Counted from the stretch's first letter, positions 48,614-60,162 are shown. The stretch is 64,000 nt of DNA from Enterococcus aquimarinus (GCF_001885765.1 NZ_JXKD01000004.1:1-64000); one strand, 5' to 3'. Notes: generated by a model from the letters alone, not told the origin. Numbers and translations: made by a program.

Positions 48614-49474
48614 ATGCTTCAAGGCTTATCTTTTGAGGTTTTTCCTCCGAATACCACAATCGGAGTAAATAAATTAACCCAGACATTAAAGGAGTTGCAA
48701 CAGTTACAACCAGCGTTTATTAGTGTGACGTGTAGCAATGGAACGAATCATGTGGCAGATACCACGGTTAAAGTGGCGAGTTACATCCATCAAGAATTGC
48801 ATATTCCAACCATTGCTCATTTACCGGCAACCTATTTGTCAAAAGAGGAAGTCGATGAAGTGTTGCAGCAGCTGGACCAGTTGGGGATTCACCAAGTTTT
48901 AGCTTTACGTGGCGATATCTTAACGGATGTAGTTCCAAAAGCTGATTTTAAATATGCCGACGAACTGACTCGTTACATTAAGGAGCAAGCCCCTCAGTTT
49001 CAACTAACGGGGGCCTGTTATCCAGAGATGCATCCCGAATCCAGTAGTCGGATTACAGATATTCAAAACTTAAAGAAAAAAGTCGATGCCGGTTGTACGC
49101 AGTTGATTACCCAACTTTTCTTAGACAATGAGTTGTTCTATCGTTTCCAAGAGTCGTGCTATTTAGCAGGAATTGATGTGCCGATTTTGGCAGGGATTAT
49201 GCCAATCGTCAATCGTAATCAAGCGTTGCGTTTGCTTAAGACAACCCAAACGCAATTGCCACGTAAATTCTTGGCCATCTTAGAAAAATATGAACACAAT
49301 CCGATTGCGTTGCGTGATGCAGGACTCGCTTATGCGGTGGATCAAATTGTCGATCTTGTGACACAAGATGTTTCAGGAATTCATTTGTATACGATGAATG
49401 ATGCTCAAATCGCTCAACGCATTGTCGAAAATACGCATTCTCTTTTTGGCGAGAATAAAGTACGAGTTGGATGA
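48614..49474 (+). CDS. metF: 5,10-Methylenetetrahydrofolate reductase
   Basis: 286 residues. SFEVFPP at the N-terminus, VTCSNGTNH, LALRGD and TQLFLDNELFYRF are the flavin and folate contacts of MetF. It makes the methyl donor for MetE and follows it by three bases, so the pair is one operon. Confidence 0.94.
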   Translation: MLQGLSFEVFPPNTTIGVNKLTQTLKELQQLQPAFISVTCSNGTNHVADTTVKVASYIHQELHIPTIAHLPATYLSKEEVDEVLQQLDQLGIHQVLALRGDILTDVVPKADFKYADELTRYIKEQAPQFQLTGACYPEMHPESSSRITDIQNLKKKVDAGCTQLITQLFLDNELFYRFQESCYLAGIDVPILAGIMPIVNRNQALRLLKTTQTQLPRKFLAILEKYEHNPIALRDAGLAYAVDQIVDLVTQDVSGIHLYTMNDAQIAQRIVENTHSLFGENKVRVG

Positions 49475-49475
49475 A

Positions 49476-49521
49476 ACAAGAAATGTTCGCTTTTGATAAG
49501 GCGAATGTTTCTTGTTTTTTT
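49476..49521 (+). terminator. Terminator after metF
   Basis: ACAAGAAATGTTCGC pairs with GCGAATGTTTCTTGT, then seven Ts. The 240 bases from here to the next gene show nothing else I can support. Confidence 0.85.
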
Positions 49522-49743
49522 GTGGGATCGAGGCTATCGCGTGCGAAGTAAAAACATCACTCGAAATAAAAATGAGTGAACGGATGCCTTTCCGATTGAT
49601 TTAGTAACATTTTCGTCACCATTCCTTGTGAATAATTCAAACGAGCCATTCTTTTGATAAAATTCGAACGAAAGGCTGAAAAGAATTCGCTAATGGAATT
49701 GCTTTTTACTAGTTTATGTGGTTAAATTTTAGTAAACACTTAA

Positions 49744-50787
<1,044 letters not shown>

Positions 50788-50842
50788 TTAACAGTTCAGA
50801 AAGTGTTAACCAAAAATGTTTACTTTTATTTAACTAAAATAG

Positions 50843-50896
50843 TTGACATTTTAACTGGTTAACATTATGATATAACTATCAAAGAAAACGCTAACA
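50843..50896 (+). promoter_or_regulatory. Promoter, operator and possible cre of the alpha-galactoside operon
   Basis: TTGACA (50843-50848) and TATGAT (50866-50871) at 17 bases form a near-consensus promoter. The perfect palindrome TTAACTGGTTAA (50851-50862) fills the spacer, where a repressor would block polymerase. AGAAAACGCTAACA (50883-50896) is a cre-like match with about two mismatches, suggesting CcpA repression. Confidence 0.75.
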
Positions 50897-50917
50897 CATT
50901 ATGAGGGGGAAATACAA

Positions 50918-52165
50918 ATGAAAATCAACAAAAAAATGACTTATGCAATGGCGATGTTTGGAGTGACACTTTTACTAGGGGCATGCGGCAACGGCAACTC
51001 GGCAGATGATGGCAAGACAGAAATTGAATTTTTTAGTCAAAAGAAAGAAATGCAAGCCACATTACAAGAAATTATCGATGATTTTGAAAAAGAAAATCCA
51101 GATATTAAAGTCAAATTTACCAATGTACCGGATGCGGGTACTGTTTTAAAAACACGGATTTCAAGTGGTGATGCACCTGATGTGATTAACGTCTTCCCAC
51201 AAAATGCGGATTTTCAAGAATGGGCAAAAAATGATGTTTTCGCAGATTTAACCGAGAAAGAATATTTAACTAATTTATCCGAAGGCGCGGGCGAAACCTA
51301 CGCGATTAACGACAAAATTTATTCAGTCCCTCTAACAAGTAATGCTTGGGGATTCTTCTATAATAAAGATAAATTTGAAGAACTTGGATTAGAAACACCG
51401 ACCACTTGGGCAGAATTTGAAACACTTGTGCAAACAATCCAAGATAAAGACGAAGTTCCTTTTGCTTTATCATTAACACAAGCAGATGCTTGGACGCTAA
51501 ATGGCTACCATCAATTAGCTTGGGGAACAGTGAATGGCGGTTTTGAAGGGGCAAACGATGCACTCGTTCGCAGTCCTAAAGGCGGCATTCAAGTCGGTAA
51601 TGCAGACTTTGATAAAGTAGCGGATCAATTAGACTTATTAAACGGAACGGGTCAAAAAAATGCGAATGGCGCAACGTATGATGACGCGGTAGCAACATTT
51701 GCGAAAGAAGAAGCGTTAATCTTCCCGAACGGCATTTGGGCATTGCCAGCAATTAAAAATCAAAGCCCAAGTTTTGAAATTGGCATGTTTGCTTATCCTG
51801 GTCAATCCGCTGATGAAGCGATGACTGTTGGGGCGGCAGACTTAGCACTATCGATTTCTGAAAGCTCAGAAAACAAAGAAGCAGCGAATACCTTTGTGGA
51901 ATATATGACGACAAAAGCAGCAATGCAAAAATATTACGATGTTGACGGCGCACCAACTTCAGTGACGGCAGTAGAAACAGAAGGCCGCTTCCCAGAAACA
52001 GAAGGCGTTACTCAATATGTCTTCACGGATCAACAAATCGTGTGGTTACAAAAAGAATGGACATCAGAAGAAACATTCCATCATTTAACCGTTGAATATG
52101 TGAACAATCAAGATAGAGAACAGTTAGCAACAAACTTAAATAACTTCTTTGACACAATGAAGTAG
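50918..52165 (+). CDS. Extracellular sugar-binding lipoprotein (MsmE/RafE-like)
   Basis: 415 residues. The lipobox LLLGAC follows the signal peptide, then the type 1 solute-binding fold (EIEFFSQKKEMQATLQEII..., NVFPQNADFQEW, LIFPNGIWALPAI). It is the binding protein of the CUT1 importer with the two permeases downstream. Alpha-galactosides such as raffinose or melibiose are inferred from the GH36 gene. GAGGGGG precedes the ATG. Confidence 0.9.
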   Translation: MKINKKMTYAMAMFGVTLLLGACGNGNSADDGKTEIEFFSQKKEMQATLQEIIDDFEKENPDIKVKFTNVPDAGTVLKTRISSGDAPDVINVFPQNADFQEWAKNDVFADLTEKEYLTNLSEGAGETYAINDKIYSVPLTSNAWGFFYNKDKFEELGLETPTTWAEFETLVQTIQDKDEVPFALSLTQADAWTLNGYHQLAWGTVNGGFEGANDALVRSPKGGIQVGNADFDKVADQLDLLNGTGQKNANGATYDDAVATFAKEEALIFPNGIWALPAIKNQSPSFEIGMFAYPGQSADEAMTVGAADLALSISESSENKEAANTFVEYMTTKAAMQKYYDVDGAPTSVTAVETEGRFPETEGVTQYVFTDQQIVWLQKEWTSEETFHHLTVEYVNNQDREQLATNLNNFFDTMK

Positions 52166-52184
52166 ATAGTAAGAGGGGATTATA

Positions 52185-53057
52185 ATGAAAAAAGGTAGTG
52201 TACTCAATCGGAACTGGGCGTATTTATTCGTCCTAGTTCCTATCGCCTTACAATTGATTTTTTTCTACGCACCAATGGCACAAGGATTTTATTATAGTTT
52301 TACTAACTGGACGGGCTTAACGAATAATTATGACTTAATCGGTTTTCAAAACTATCAAGCCATTTTAAGTGATCAGCGATTTATGAAGTCGGTCAGTTTT
52401 ACCGTTATCTTCACCATTGGTTTGATTGTGGGTGAGGTTTTAATTGGGATCATGGTGGCACGTTTTTTAAATCGCAAAATCAAAGGTGTCGGTTTTTTCA
52501 GAACAGCGTATTTCTTTCCAGCCGTTCTAAGTACCGTGACACTAGGACTGATTTTTAAACAAGTATTTAACTACGGCTTACCTCAATTAGGAGAGAAATT
52601 AGGGATTGGCTTTTTAGAACAAAACCTGATTGCGAACGAGAAAACAGTCTTTTGGGGCGTCTTGTTCGTCGCACTTTGGCAAGGAGTAGCGATGCCAATT
52701 GTCATCTTTTTAGCGGGCTTACAAAGTATTCCAGAAGAAATTTTGGAAGCTGCTTCAATCGATGGTGCAACGAATCGTCAGAAGTTTCGTCATATCGAAT
52801 TGCCTTATTTACTACCTTCATTGAGCATGGTATTTATTATGGCACTAAAATCTGGCTTAACAGCTTTTGACTTGATTTTTGCTTTAACAGGTGGTGGACC
52901 AAGTGATAAAACAACGACACTCGGTTTATTAGTCTATAATTATGCGTTCAAGAGTAATCAATATGGGTATGCCAATGCGATTGCCGTGGTCTTATTCCTA
53001 GTGATTGCCGTCATTTCGATTATCCAAATACGTTTGTCTAAACGTTTTGAAGTGTAA
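52185..53057 (+). CDS. ABC sugar permease (MsmF-like)
   Basis: 290 residues, six helices. The EAA loop is EAASIDGATNRQKFRHIELP. The early segment MAQGFYYSFTNWTGL is typical of the MalF/MsmF class. No ATPase follows in the operon. Confidence 0.9.
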   Translation: MKKGSVLNRNWAYLFVLVPIALQLIFFYAPMAQGFYYSFTNWTGLTNNYDLIGFQNYQAILSDQRFMKSVSFTVIFTIGLIVGEVLIGIMVARFLNRKIKGVGFFRTAYFFPAVLSTVTLGLIFKQVFNYGLPQLGEKLGIGFLEQNLIANEKTVFWGVLFVALWQGVAMPIVIFLAGLQSIPEEILEAASIDGATNRQKFRHIELPYLLPSLSMVFIMALKSGLTAFDLIFALTGGGPSDKTTTLGLLVYNYAFKSNQYGYANAIAVVLFLVIAVISIIQIRLSKRFEV

Positions 53058-53071
53058 GGGGAGAAAATAAC

Positions 53072-53896
53072 ATGAAACAAAAAGGTTCATTTTTTAATTA
53101 CTTATTTTTAAGTGTCGGTTTTGTTGTGATTTTTGTTCCTTTATATTTAACGGTGATCAGCTCATTTAAAGAAACAAATCAAATTACGGGGAACTTTTTC
53201 GGACTTCCGAATCCATTTACAACCGATAATTTTCAACGACTCATTTCAGATGGGATTGGCCAATATTTTTGGAATTCGACGCTCATTACCGTAGTATCCA
53301 TTGCGCTCATTACTTTTTTTGTCCCAATGGCGGCATTCTCAATTGCCAGAAACATTTCTAAGAAAAAAGCCTTTGCGTTAATGTATTCGTTTTTAATTCT
53401 TGGTATCTTTGTTCCTTTCCAAGTTATTATGATTCCGATTACATCGATGATGACAAAATTAGGACTATCAAATATTACAGGATTGATTATTTTATACTTA
53501 GCTTACGCTGTGCCACAAACCTTATTTTTATACGTTGGTTACATTAAAACAGCTATTCCGGTTGACCTGGACGAAGCTGCTGAAATTGATGGTTGTGGCA
53601 AATTCCGGATGTATTTCCAAATTATGTTTCCTTTAATGAAACCAATGCATGCGACGACTTTAATTATCAATGCATTATGGATTTGGAACGACTTTTTACT
53701 CCCGTTATTGTTATTGAATAAAGATGATTCGAACTGGACATTACCGCTCTTCCAATATAACTATCAAGGGCAGTACTTCAGTGATTATGGACCATCATTT
53801 GCTTCTTATGTCGTCGGAATTATTGTCATTCTCTCTGTTTACTTAGTTTTCCAACGTAACATTATTTCAGGGATGACGAATGGATCGGTTAAATAA
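53072..53896 (+). CDS. ABC sugar permease (MsmG-like)
   Basis: 274 residues, six helices, MalG/MsmG class. EAA loop EAAEIDGCGKFRMYFQIMFP; C-terminal FQRNIISGMTNGSVK. It completes the channel with the previous gene. Confidence 0.9.
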   Translation: MKQKGSFFNYLFLSVGFVVIFVPLYLTVISSFKETNQITGNFFGLPNPFTTDNFQRLISDGIGQYFWNSTLITVVSIALITFFVPMAAFSIARNISKKKAFALMYSFLILGIFVPFQVIMIPITSMMTKLGLSNITGLIILYLAYAVPQTLFLYVGYIKTAIPVDLDEAAEIDGCGKFRMYFQIMFPLMKPMHATTLIINALWIWNDFLLPLLLLNKDDSNWTLPLFQYNYQGQYFSDYGPSFASYVVGIIVILSVYLVFQRNIISGMTNGSVK

Positions 53897-53938
53897 TCGC
53901 TTATCAAATCGAAAAATAAATGAAAGTGAGTCTATAAA

Positions 53939-56122
53939 ATGATTACATTTAATAAGGAACAACAAGTGTTTCATCTGTGTAATAATCAAATTAGTTACTT
54001 AATTGAAGTGGAAGAACATGGGTATTTAGCGCATCTTTACTTCGGAAAAAAAATTAACCATTATTCAGGTCACTACCAGTATGTGCGCGATATGCGCTCC
54101 TTTGGTCCCTATCCAGAAGCAGCTGACCACGATACTTTTTCGTTAGATACGGTCATGTTAGAATACCCAGGTTATGGCTTTGGTGATTTTCGTGAACCGG
54201 CCTATAATTTCAAGTTGAAAGATGGTAGTCGAATAACTGATTTTCGTTATGACTCTTTCGAAATTGTCCAAGGGAAATGTACGATTGAAGGATTGCCCCA
54301 TTTATATACGAATCAAGAGACGGAAGCTGAAACCTTAATCATTACCTTAAAAGATGACGTAGCCAAGTTACGCTTGAAATTGAACTATACGATTTATCAA
54401 GATTACGCAACCGTGATCAGATCCACAACGTTAATTAACGATAGCGCAGAGACGGTTGAAATCAATCAATTAGCGAGTCAAGCACTCGATTTTCCGAATC
54501 GTTCATTTGAATTGATTCATTTGAATGGCGCTTGGGGAAGAGAACGTCAATTAACCAGAGAAAAGATTGAAATTGGAACGAAAGTCTTGGATAGTAAACG
54601 AGGTTCTAGTAGCCATCATCAAAACCCATTTGTGACACTTGTCGAACCAACAACAACCGAATTTCAAGGGGAAGCCTATGGATTTTGTTTGGTTTATAGC
54701 GGAAACCATCAAACCGTTATTGAAAAAGACAACTATAGTCAAACGCGGGTAGTGATGGGCATGAATCCTTTTAACTTTGCATGGCAATTACCAGCAGGTG
54801 AAAGCTTCCACTCACCAGAAGTCGTGAATGTGTACAGTAATCAAGGGTTAAATCAAATGTCAAAAACATACCATGATTTATTCAATCATCATCTCATTCG
54901 TGGAGAACATCAATTAAAAGAACGTCCCGTTTTAATTAATAACTGGGAAGCAACGTATTTTGATTTTGACGATGCTAAAATTCACGGTATTGTTGATGAA
55001 GCACAAGCGTTAGGAATTGAGATGTTTGTCTTAGATGATGGATGGTTTGGTGAACGTAAAGATGACCATCGTTCGTTAGGTGATTGGTATGAGTTTGAAG
55101 GCAAGCTTGAACAAGGATTAGAAGGGATTGCCCAATATGTTCACGATAAAGGCATGAAATTCGGCTTGTGGTTTGAGCCTGAAATGATTTCCAAAGATAG
55201 TGATTTACACCGAGCGCATCCTGATTGGGTGTTAAGTGTTCCAGGACGACCGCGTTCATTGAGTCGTCAACAGCATGTCTTAGATTTCTCGCGTGCGGAT
55301 GTCAGAGACCATATCTATCAACAAATGACAGCCATCTTAGATCGTGTGCCGATTGATTATATTAAATGGGATATGAACCGGAATATGACGGAAGTTTATT
55401 CTCTGTTGCTAGATCCTGAGATGCAAGGAGAAGTCTCTCATCGCTATATTTTAGGATTATATGAATTCATGGAGAAATTAACCCAAGCATATCCACACAT
55501 ATTATTTGAAAGTTGTTCAGGTGGTGGCGGTCGCTATGACGCGGGAATGCTTTATTACATGCCACAAACATGGACAAGTGATAATACCGATCCAATTGCA
55601 CGCTTGAAGATTCAGTATAGTACGAGTCTTGTTTATCCGATCTCAACAATGGGCGCACATGTTTCGGCGATTCCAAATCATCAAACGGGACGTGAAACAA
55701 GCCTGGATATTCGCGGCAATGTCGCAATGTCTGGTGTCTTAGGCTATGAACTTGATTTAACGACGCTATCCGAGGAAGAAAAAGCCTTAATTGTGAAACA
55801 AGTTGACTTCTATAAAGAACACCGTCAATTACTGCAATTTGGAGATTTCGTTCGTCTGAAAAGTCCGTATGAAGAAAATGAAGTGGCTTGGATGTTTGTC
55901 TCAAAAGATAAAAAAGAAGCCATTGTCTTTTATTTCCGCGTTCTTGTCGAAGCTTCAGCACCTTATGTCACATTGAAGTTAGCACATTTAGATGAAACAC
56001 TAGAATATCAAATTGCGAATCACGTGATTTCAGGTGATGCGTTAATGAATATCGGCATGTACATCGATCCGAAATTACATGGTGACTATGCAACACAAGC
56101 CTTTATTTTAAAAGCGAAGTAA
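53939..56122 (+). CDS. aga: Alpha-galactosidase, GH36
   Basis: 727 residues, the usual GH36 length. The order is an N-terminal beta-sandwich, then the catalytic barrel with NNWEATYFDFDDAKI and FVLDDGWFGERKDD. Nucleophile D478 lies in YIKWDMNR and acid/base D548 in TWTSDNTDPIARL, with SCSGGGGRYDAGM between them. A C-terminal beta-domain ends the chain. No signal peptide, so it acts on imported sugar. It releases galactose from melibiose, raffinose or stachyose. Last gene of the operon. Confidence 0.95.
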   Translation: MITFNKEQQVFHLCNNQISYLIEVEEHGYLAHLYFGKKINHYSGHYQYVRDMRSFGPYPEAADHDTFSLDTVMLEYPGYGFGDFREPAYNFKLKDGSRITDFRYDSFEIVQGKCTIEGLPHLYTNQETEAETLIITLKDDVAKLRLKLNYTIYQDYATVIRSTTLINDSAETVEINQLASQALDFPNRSFELIHLNGAWGRERQLTREKIEIGTKVLDSKRGSSSHHQNPFVTLVEPTTTEFQGEAYGFCLVYSGNHQTVIEKDNYSQTRVVMGMNPFNFAWQLPAGESFHSPEVVNVYSNQGLNQMSKTYHDLFNHHLIRGEHQLKERPVLINNWEATYFDFDDAKIHGIVDEAQALGIEMFVLDDGWFGERKDDHRSLGDWYEFEGKLEQGLEGIAQYVHDKGMKFGLWFEPEMISKDSDLHRAHPDWVLSVPGRPRSLSRQQHVLDFSRADVRDHIYQQMTAILDRVPIDYIKWDMNRNMTEVYSLLLDPEMQGEVSHRYILGLYEFMEKLTQAYPHILFESCSGGGGRYDAGMLYYMPQTWTSDNTDPIARLKIQYSTSLVYPISTMGAHVSAIPNHQTGRETSLDIRGNVAMSGVLGYELDLTTLSEEEKALIVKQVDFYKEHRQLLQFGDFVRLKSPYEENEVAWMFVSKDKKEAIVFYFRVLVEASAPYVTLKLAHLDETLEYQIANHVISGDALMNIGMYIDPKLHGDYATQAFILKAK

Positions 56123-56138
56123 AAAAGCACATCAACAC

Positions 56139-56182
56139 AAAAGCGATAGCAAGACTGTTTAGGCAGTCTTGCTATCGCTTTT
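56139..56182. terminator. Strong terminator after the alpha-galactosidase gene
   Basis: AAGCGATAGCAAGACTG pairs perfectly with CAGTCTTGCTATCGCTT around a 6-base loop. A- and T-rich flanks allow it to serve both convergent genes. Confidence 0.88.
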
Positions 56183-56255
56183 GATTTTGTTTAAAAAGAT
56201 TCATCGCAGGATAAATCTTTTTTGAAAAGTCATTTGTTACTCAATGCTGTATCAA

Positions 56256-56675
56256 TTATTGTTCGATTGCTTCGGCTTTTTTTACCGCAGATAATAAGCT
56301 TTGGAAGAAGAAGAACAGTCCGATACTTAAAATGATGTGTCCTAGTCCAGCCATACCACTAATCGCTGCGTGTTCACCTTTTCCTAACACTTGCATGCTA
56401 CCTCGGATGATCATCATTAAAACCGTTAATCCAAGACCACTGTTATACAGGATATAGAATTTTTTAAAGTTTTTTTCTTTGGAGAGATGGAAGGCTTTTT
56501 CTAACAATAGAACAATTAAGAAAAAGAACATACCTAATACTAATAAATGGGTGTGTAAAACACTGAGTTGTGTCACTCCGGTAAACTCATTCATCTTGGT
56601 GAACTCACGGTAAAAAATACCTGACACGAGTCCTAAAATAGTGTACGACATACTGGCTTGCGCGATTTTTTTCAA
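56256..56675 (-). CDS. DUF2871 four-helix membrane protein
   Basis: 139 residues with four membrane helices. LSVLHTHLLVLGMFFFLIVLLLE has two closely placed histidines, and GEHAAISGMAGLGHIILSIGLFFFF has another two, as in DUF2871. The His pattern might bind heme or metal, but the function is unknown. The start is a TTG at 56675, 8 bases after GAGAGGG. The palindrome at 56756 may control it. Confidence 0.8.
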   Translation of the reverse strand: MKKIAQASMSYTILGLVSGIFYREFTKMNEFTGVTQLSVLHTHLLVLGMFFFLIVLLLEKAFHLSKEKNFKKFYILYNSGLGLTVLMMIIRGSMQVLGKGEHAAISGMAGLGHIILSIGLFFFFQSLLSAVKKAEAIEQ

Positions 56676-57012
56676 TTAAATAACCCTCTCTATCATCCAA
56701 TTTCGGTTGCTTTAATCGGTTCGTATAAGAAGTTCATACGAGTGATTAAGACTAAAGTGACATTTTGTCACTACTCATTAAATCTAGCATATCTTGTCTT
56801 TCTTGTCTAGTCTCGTGCAACAATCAAAAGAGGATGCAATGCCGTGATTTCTTCCTCACAAAAAAGGATTCGCTTTCAATTATCCTTGATGTAATCTTTT
56901 CAGAATTTTTTTTCAGATCCTTCATTTATTAGTTGTCAATTTTGGTTTTTTCTGTTTGAATAGTACAAGAGCATTTCTTTTGTTTTCAATATAGATGAGG
57001 GGTATGTGGAAA
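56676..57012. promoter_or_regulatory. Divergent control region with a perfect palindrome (56756-56772)
   Basis: AGTGACATTTTGTCACT (56756-56772) has 7-base arms AGTGACA/TGTCACT around TTT. It is about 80 bases upstream of the DUF2871 start and looks like a dimeric regulator site. It does not match Rex, CopY or a standard CRP/FNR site exactly. On the other side TTGTCA (56933-56938) and TTGAAT (56956-56961), 17 bases apart, may be the DUF1846 promoter. Nothing else in the gap is supported. Confidence 0.5.
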
Positions 57013-58530
57013 ATGGTAAAGAAAATCGGTTTTGATCCAAAAAAATATATCGAAGAGCAATCGAAGTATATTTTAGAGCGTGTGAATCATTATGATAAGT
57101 TGTATCTTGAATTTGGAGGGAAACTCATTGGTGATATGCATGCGAAACGAGTATTGCCGGGCTTTGATCAAGATGCAAAAATTAAGTTATTACATAAACT
57201 AAAAGATCAAACAGAAATTATCATTTGTGTCTATTCAGGTGATATTGAACGTAACAAAATTCGTGGGGATTATGGGATTACATACGACATGGATATTATG
57301 CGTTTAATTGATGAATTGAGTGATTACGAACTAGCCGTCAATAGCGTAGTAATTACCCGCTATCGTGGTCAACCCTCAACGAAAATTTTTATTAATAAAT
57401 TAGAGCAACGTGGGATGAAAGTGTATACGCATCGTGAGATTGAAGGCTATCCTGTGAATGTCGATCAAATCGTGAGTGACGAAGGATTTGGACAAAATGA
57501 TTACATTCCAACAACGAAACCAATTGTGGTTGTAACGGGACCAGGAGCTGGCAGTGGCAAACTTGCAACTTGTTTGAATCAACTGTATCACGAGAGTCGT
57601 TATGGACATACAGGTGGTTATTCGAAGTTTGAGACATTCCCTGTTTGGAATATCCCATTAAAACACCCACTGAACATTGCATATGAAGCCGCAACGGTCG
57701 ATTTAAAAGATGTCAATATGATTGACTCGTTTCACTATGATTATTACGGAGAAGTGGCGATTAATTATAATCGAGACATTGAGACGTTCCCGATTATTAA
57801 ACGGACAATTGAACGGATTACTGGAAGAGAATCTGAGTTTCATTCACCAACCGATATGGGTGTGAACCGCATTGGCTTTGGGATTATTGATGATGAAGTG
57901 ATTCAAGAAGCGTCCAGACAAGAAATCATTCGTCGTTATTTTGAAACCGAAAGCAATTATAAAAAAGGATTAACTGATATTGACCCCGTGAATCGCATTC
58001 AAATGATTATGGAAGAATTAGATTTGCGTCCTGAGCATCGCGTTTGTGTTAAACCTGCGCGTGAGTATTCTGAGCGCTTAAAACAAAGCAAGGAATGGGA
58101 TCAAGAATTCACACCGCCTGTCATGGCCTTAGAATTAACGGATGGCCAGATTATTACTGGAAGAGGATCTGAATTAATGGATGCCAGCGCTTCTGCTGTG
58201 CTCAATGCCATTAAGTCGTTAGCCAATATTAGCGATGATATCTTGTTATTATCGCCTAATATTTTAGAGCCGATTCAGCAATTAAAAGCCAATGAACTAT
58301 CCGGTCGTATTACCTCGCTAAATGTTTCTGAGATACTGATTGCCTTATCTATTAGTGCTGTAACCAATCCAACCGCTCAAATCGCTTACAGCAAGCTATG
58401 GGAGCTAAAAGAGACACAAGCACATTCAACGGTCATTTTAAATAAAGATGATGAGCAAATTTTAAGAAGTTTGGGAATTTCATTCACTTGTGATCCAAAC
58501 TTCCCATCTAAAAACTTGTTTTACGTCTAA
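57013..58530 (+). CDS. DUF1846 family protein
   Basis: 505 residues from the ATG at 57013 (GAGGGG upstream; in-frame ATGs at 56995 and 57004 lack a site). The chain matches the DUF1846 family throughout: [18 protein letters not shown] at the start, [22 protein letters not shown] in the middle and [17 protein letters not shown]. The middle motif resembles a nucleotide-binding loop. The biochemical role is not established. Single gene with its own terminator. Confidence 0.88.
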   Translation: MVKKIGFDPKKYIEEQSKYILERVNHYDKLYLEFGGKLIGDMHAKRVLPGFDQDAKIKLLHKLKDQTEIIICVYSGDIERNKIRGDYGITYDMDIMRLIDELSDYELAVNSVVITRYRGQPSTKIFINKLEQRGMKVYTHREIEGYPVNVDQIVSDEGFGQNDYIPTTKPIVVVTGPGAGSGKLATCLNQLYHESRYGHTGGYSKFETFPVWNIPLKHPLNIAYEAATVDLKDVNMIDSFHYDYYGEVAINYNRDIETFPIIKRTIERITGRESEFHSPTDMGVNRIGFGIIDDEVIQEASRQEIIRRYFETESNYKKGLTDIDPVNRIQMIMEELDLRPEHRVCVKPAREYSERLKQSKEWDQEFTPPVMALELTDGQIITGRGSELMDASASAVLNAIKSLANISDDILLLSPNILEPIQQLKANELSGRITSLNVSEILIALSISAVTNPTAQIAYSKLWELKETQAHSTVILNKDDEQILRSLGISFTCDPNFPSKNLFYV

Positions 58531-58612
58531 TGTAGTGCCTGGTTTTCGTGCTTTGAATAATGAGAGATGTTTTTCTAAATCAATTCTAGAAGTTCGATAA
58601 CCCCAAAAAAAC

Positions 58613-58652
58613 AAAAAGAAAGTCTGCAATGGGACTTTCTTTTTGTTTTTTT
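58613..58652. terminator. Terminator after the DUF1846 gene
   Basis: AAAAAGAAAGTC pairs with GACTTTCTTTTT around 8 bases, followed by T-rich sequence. It may also serve the convergent DUF1294 gene. Confidence 0.8.
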
Positions 58653-58691
58653 ATGCTTTAAGTATTAAAAATCGCTTGTTGTCACGAGTAT

Positions 58692-58970
58692 TTATGAATA
58701 AAAAAACATCGCGCTGACGATAATCAATTGCAACAATAGAATCAAAGGAATGCCATACTTAAATCGTTTCTTCTGAGTTTTGTGGCGGAAGAGGTGACTG
58801 CCAATAAAAATGCCAATCGCACCACCACACAGGGCCACGATAAATAATGTTTTCTCTTGAATCCGCCAAGCACCTTTGATGGCTTTGGCTTTGTCGCGGT
58901 ACATCAAAAAGACTGCAAGGCTATTGATGCATAAGAGATAACTCAGAATAAAGGAATAAAATGTCAACAA
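58692..58970 (-). CDS. DUF1294 small membrane protein
   Basis: 92 residues with about three helices. NSLAVFLMYRDKAKAIKGAWRIQEKTL and GGAIGIFIGSHLFRHKTQKKRFKYGIPL are the family signature (MYRDKxxA, then GGxxG and HKTxKxxF). Function unknown. The start is one of two adjacent TTG codons behind GAGG. Confidence 0.85.
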   Translation of the reverse strand: MLTFYSFILSYLLCINSLAVFLMYRDKAKAIKGAWRIQEKTLFIVALCGGAIGIFIGSHLFRHKTQKKRFKYGIPLILLLQLIIVSAMFFYS

Positions 58971-59068
58971 AATCGCCTCTTTCTTGTTTTCTATCGGTTA
59001 ATTAAAACAATTATATGATTATTTTTAAAAACTCACAATTAACCAATCTAAAACGGAGCTTTATTTTC

Positions 59069-59926
59069 TTAATTAGGGGTGATTAATTTATCAATTATCA
59101 AACGTAAACGTTCTCCATGTGTTTGATAGCCGATTTGTTTGAACACCTCTAACTGCTTGTTCATTTTGTCCATATCGATCTCCTTAGTTAAGAGATATGT
59201 ATAAATCATTTGGTAAAAAGCTTGATGAGATTTCAAATAAAAATAATGGATTGAATCAGGTAAATCAATGATTTTTTGTAAGAACTCTTGCAATAGTGAC
59301 TTGTTTCTTTTAATGGCTGCGTAGTGACAACCATTTAATAGTGCAATACTGATAATATTCGAGTATAGATAATCATCCGAATGCACCGTGATTTTATTTA
59401 AAATAGATTCAATATGATGTTGCAGTATCGATTCGTCAAAAATGAACAAGAGATTAATAAAAAAAGAAAACTCAAAATTCCCCCATGTTTCAATGCGGAA
59501 GAGGTAGTCTTGTGCCATTTTGGCATGTTTTTTGAATAAGTCCGAATCGAAATCGCCTGCTTGACGGGCGTTTTCAAGATAACCTTGTAGGTAGAGCAAC
59601 AAATAAAAGACATCATTCGTTTGTTTATATTCCGTTTGAAGTAATTCTAAAAACTCACTTGTTAAAGTTTGCTCGTAGTGTCGATAATGATATTCGGCTG
59701 AATATTTTTGTTTTTTAGTAGAATCGCCCTCGTTAAGTAATAGTCGAAATTCATTCGGTGTGATATTTAATCGATCTAAATAATTAAATAGCAGTTCAGA
59801 TGAAAGATGAGTATTGCGATTCTCGAATGACGAGAGTGTGCTTCTCGATGAAAGTCCCTGTGATAAAGATTTTTGTGAAAGATTTCTTTCTTTTCGTAGC
59901 TTTTTTAATAAATCTCCTTGCTTCAT
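59069..59926 (-). CDS. Rgg/GadR/MutR-family regulator
   Basis: 285 residues. An N-terminal XRE helix-turn-helix (LLKKLRKERNLSQKSLSQGLSSRSTLSSFEN) leads into a long helical repeat region of the Rgg/PlcR type, which in streptococci binds short peptide pheromones. The ATG at 59926 has GGGAGGG upstream; the frame is open to 59965. The divergent neighbour is a broken small secreted-protein gene. No hydrophobic SHP-like peptide gene is visible nearby, so its ligand is unknown. Confidence 0.78.
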   Translation of the reverse strand: MKQGDLLKKLRKERNLSQKSLSQGLSSRSTLSSFENRNTHLSSELLFNYLDRLNITPNEFRLLLNEGDSTKKQKYSAEYHYRHYEQTLTSEFLELLQTEYKQTNDVFYLLLYLQGYLENARQAGDFDSDLFKKHAKMAQDYLFRIETWGNFEFSFFINLLFIFDESILQHHIESILNKITVHSDDYLYSNIISIALLNGCHYAAIKRNKSLLQEFLQKIIDLPDSIHYFYLKSHQAFYQMIYTYLLTKEIDMDKMNKQLEVFKQIGYQTHGERLRLIIDKLITPN

Positions 59927-60162
59927 TGAAGTAAAACCCTCCCTTTTTGACGCATTTTCGATCATAATTAACTTTTATTTATTTTAGCGTGTATAATTTA
60001 ATTTGTAAATGATTCACTATTTCGATGAATGACAGGTGAGTTTGGAATGGATAATATACATCCTTTATTAGAAATGAGACAATCTCCCGTTACATTTGTG
60101 AGGGAGGTTAGACGTTAAATATATGTAATGTATCAATATTATTAATAGTAGATTTTAACATG

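Noticed and set aside
55467-55961. Minus-strand 164-codon frame
   Set aside because: Antisense to the GH36 catalytic barrel; no motif of its own.
60047-60115. Possible 22-codon peptide (MDNIHPLLEMRQSPV...) between Rgg and the broken secreted gene
   Set aside because: It is polar and basic, unlike hydrophobic SHP pheromones, and has no clear ribosome site; chance frame more likely.
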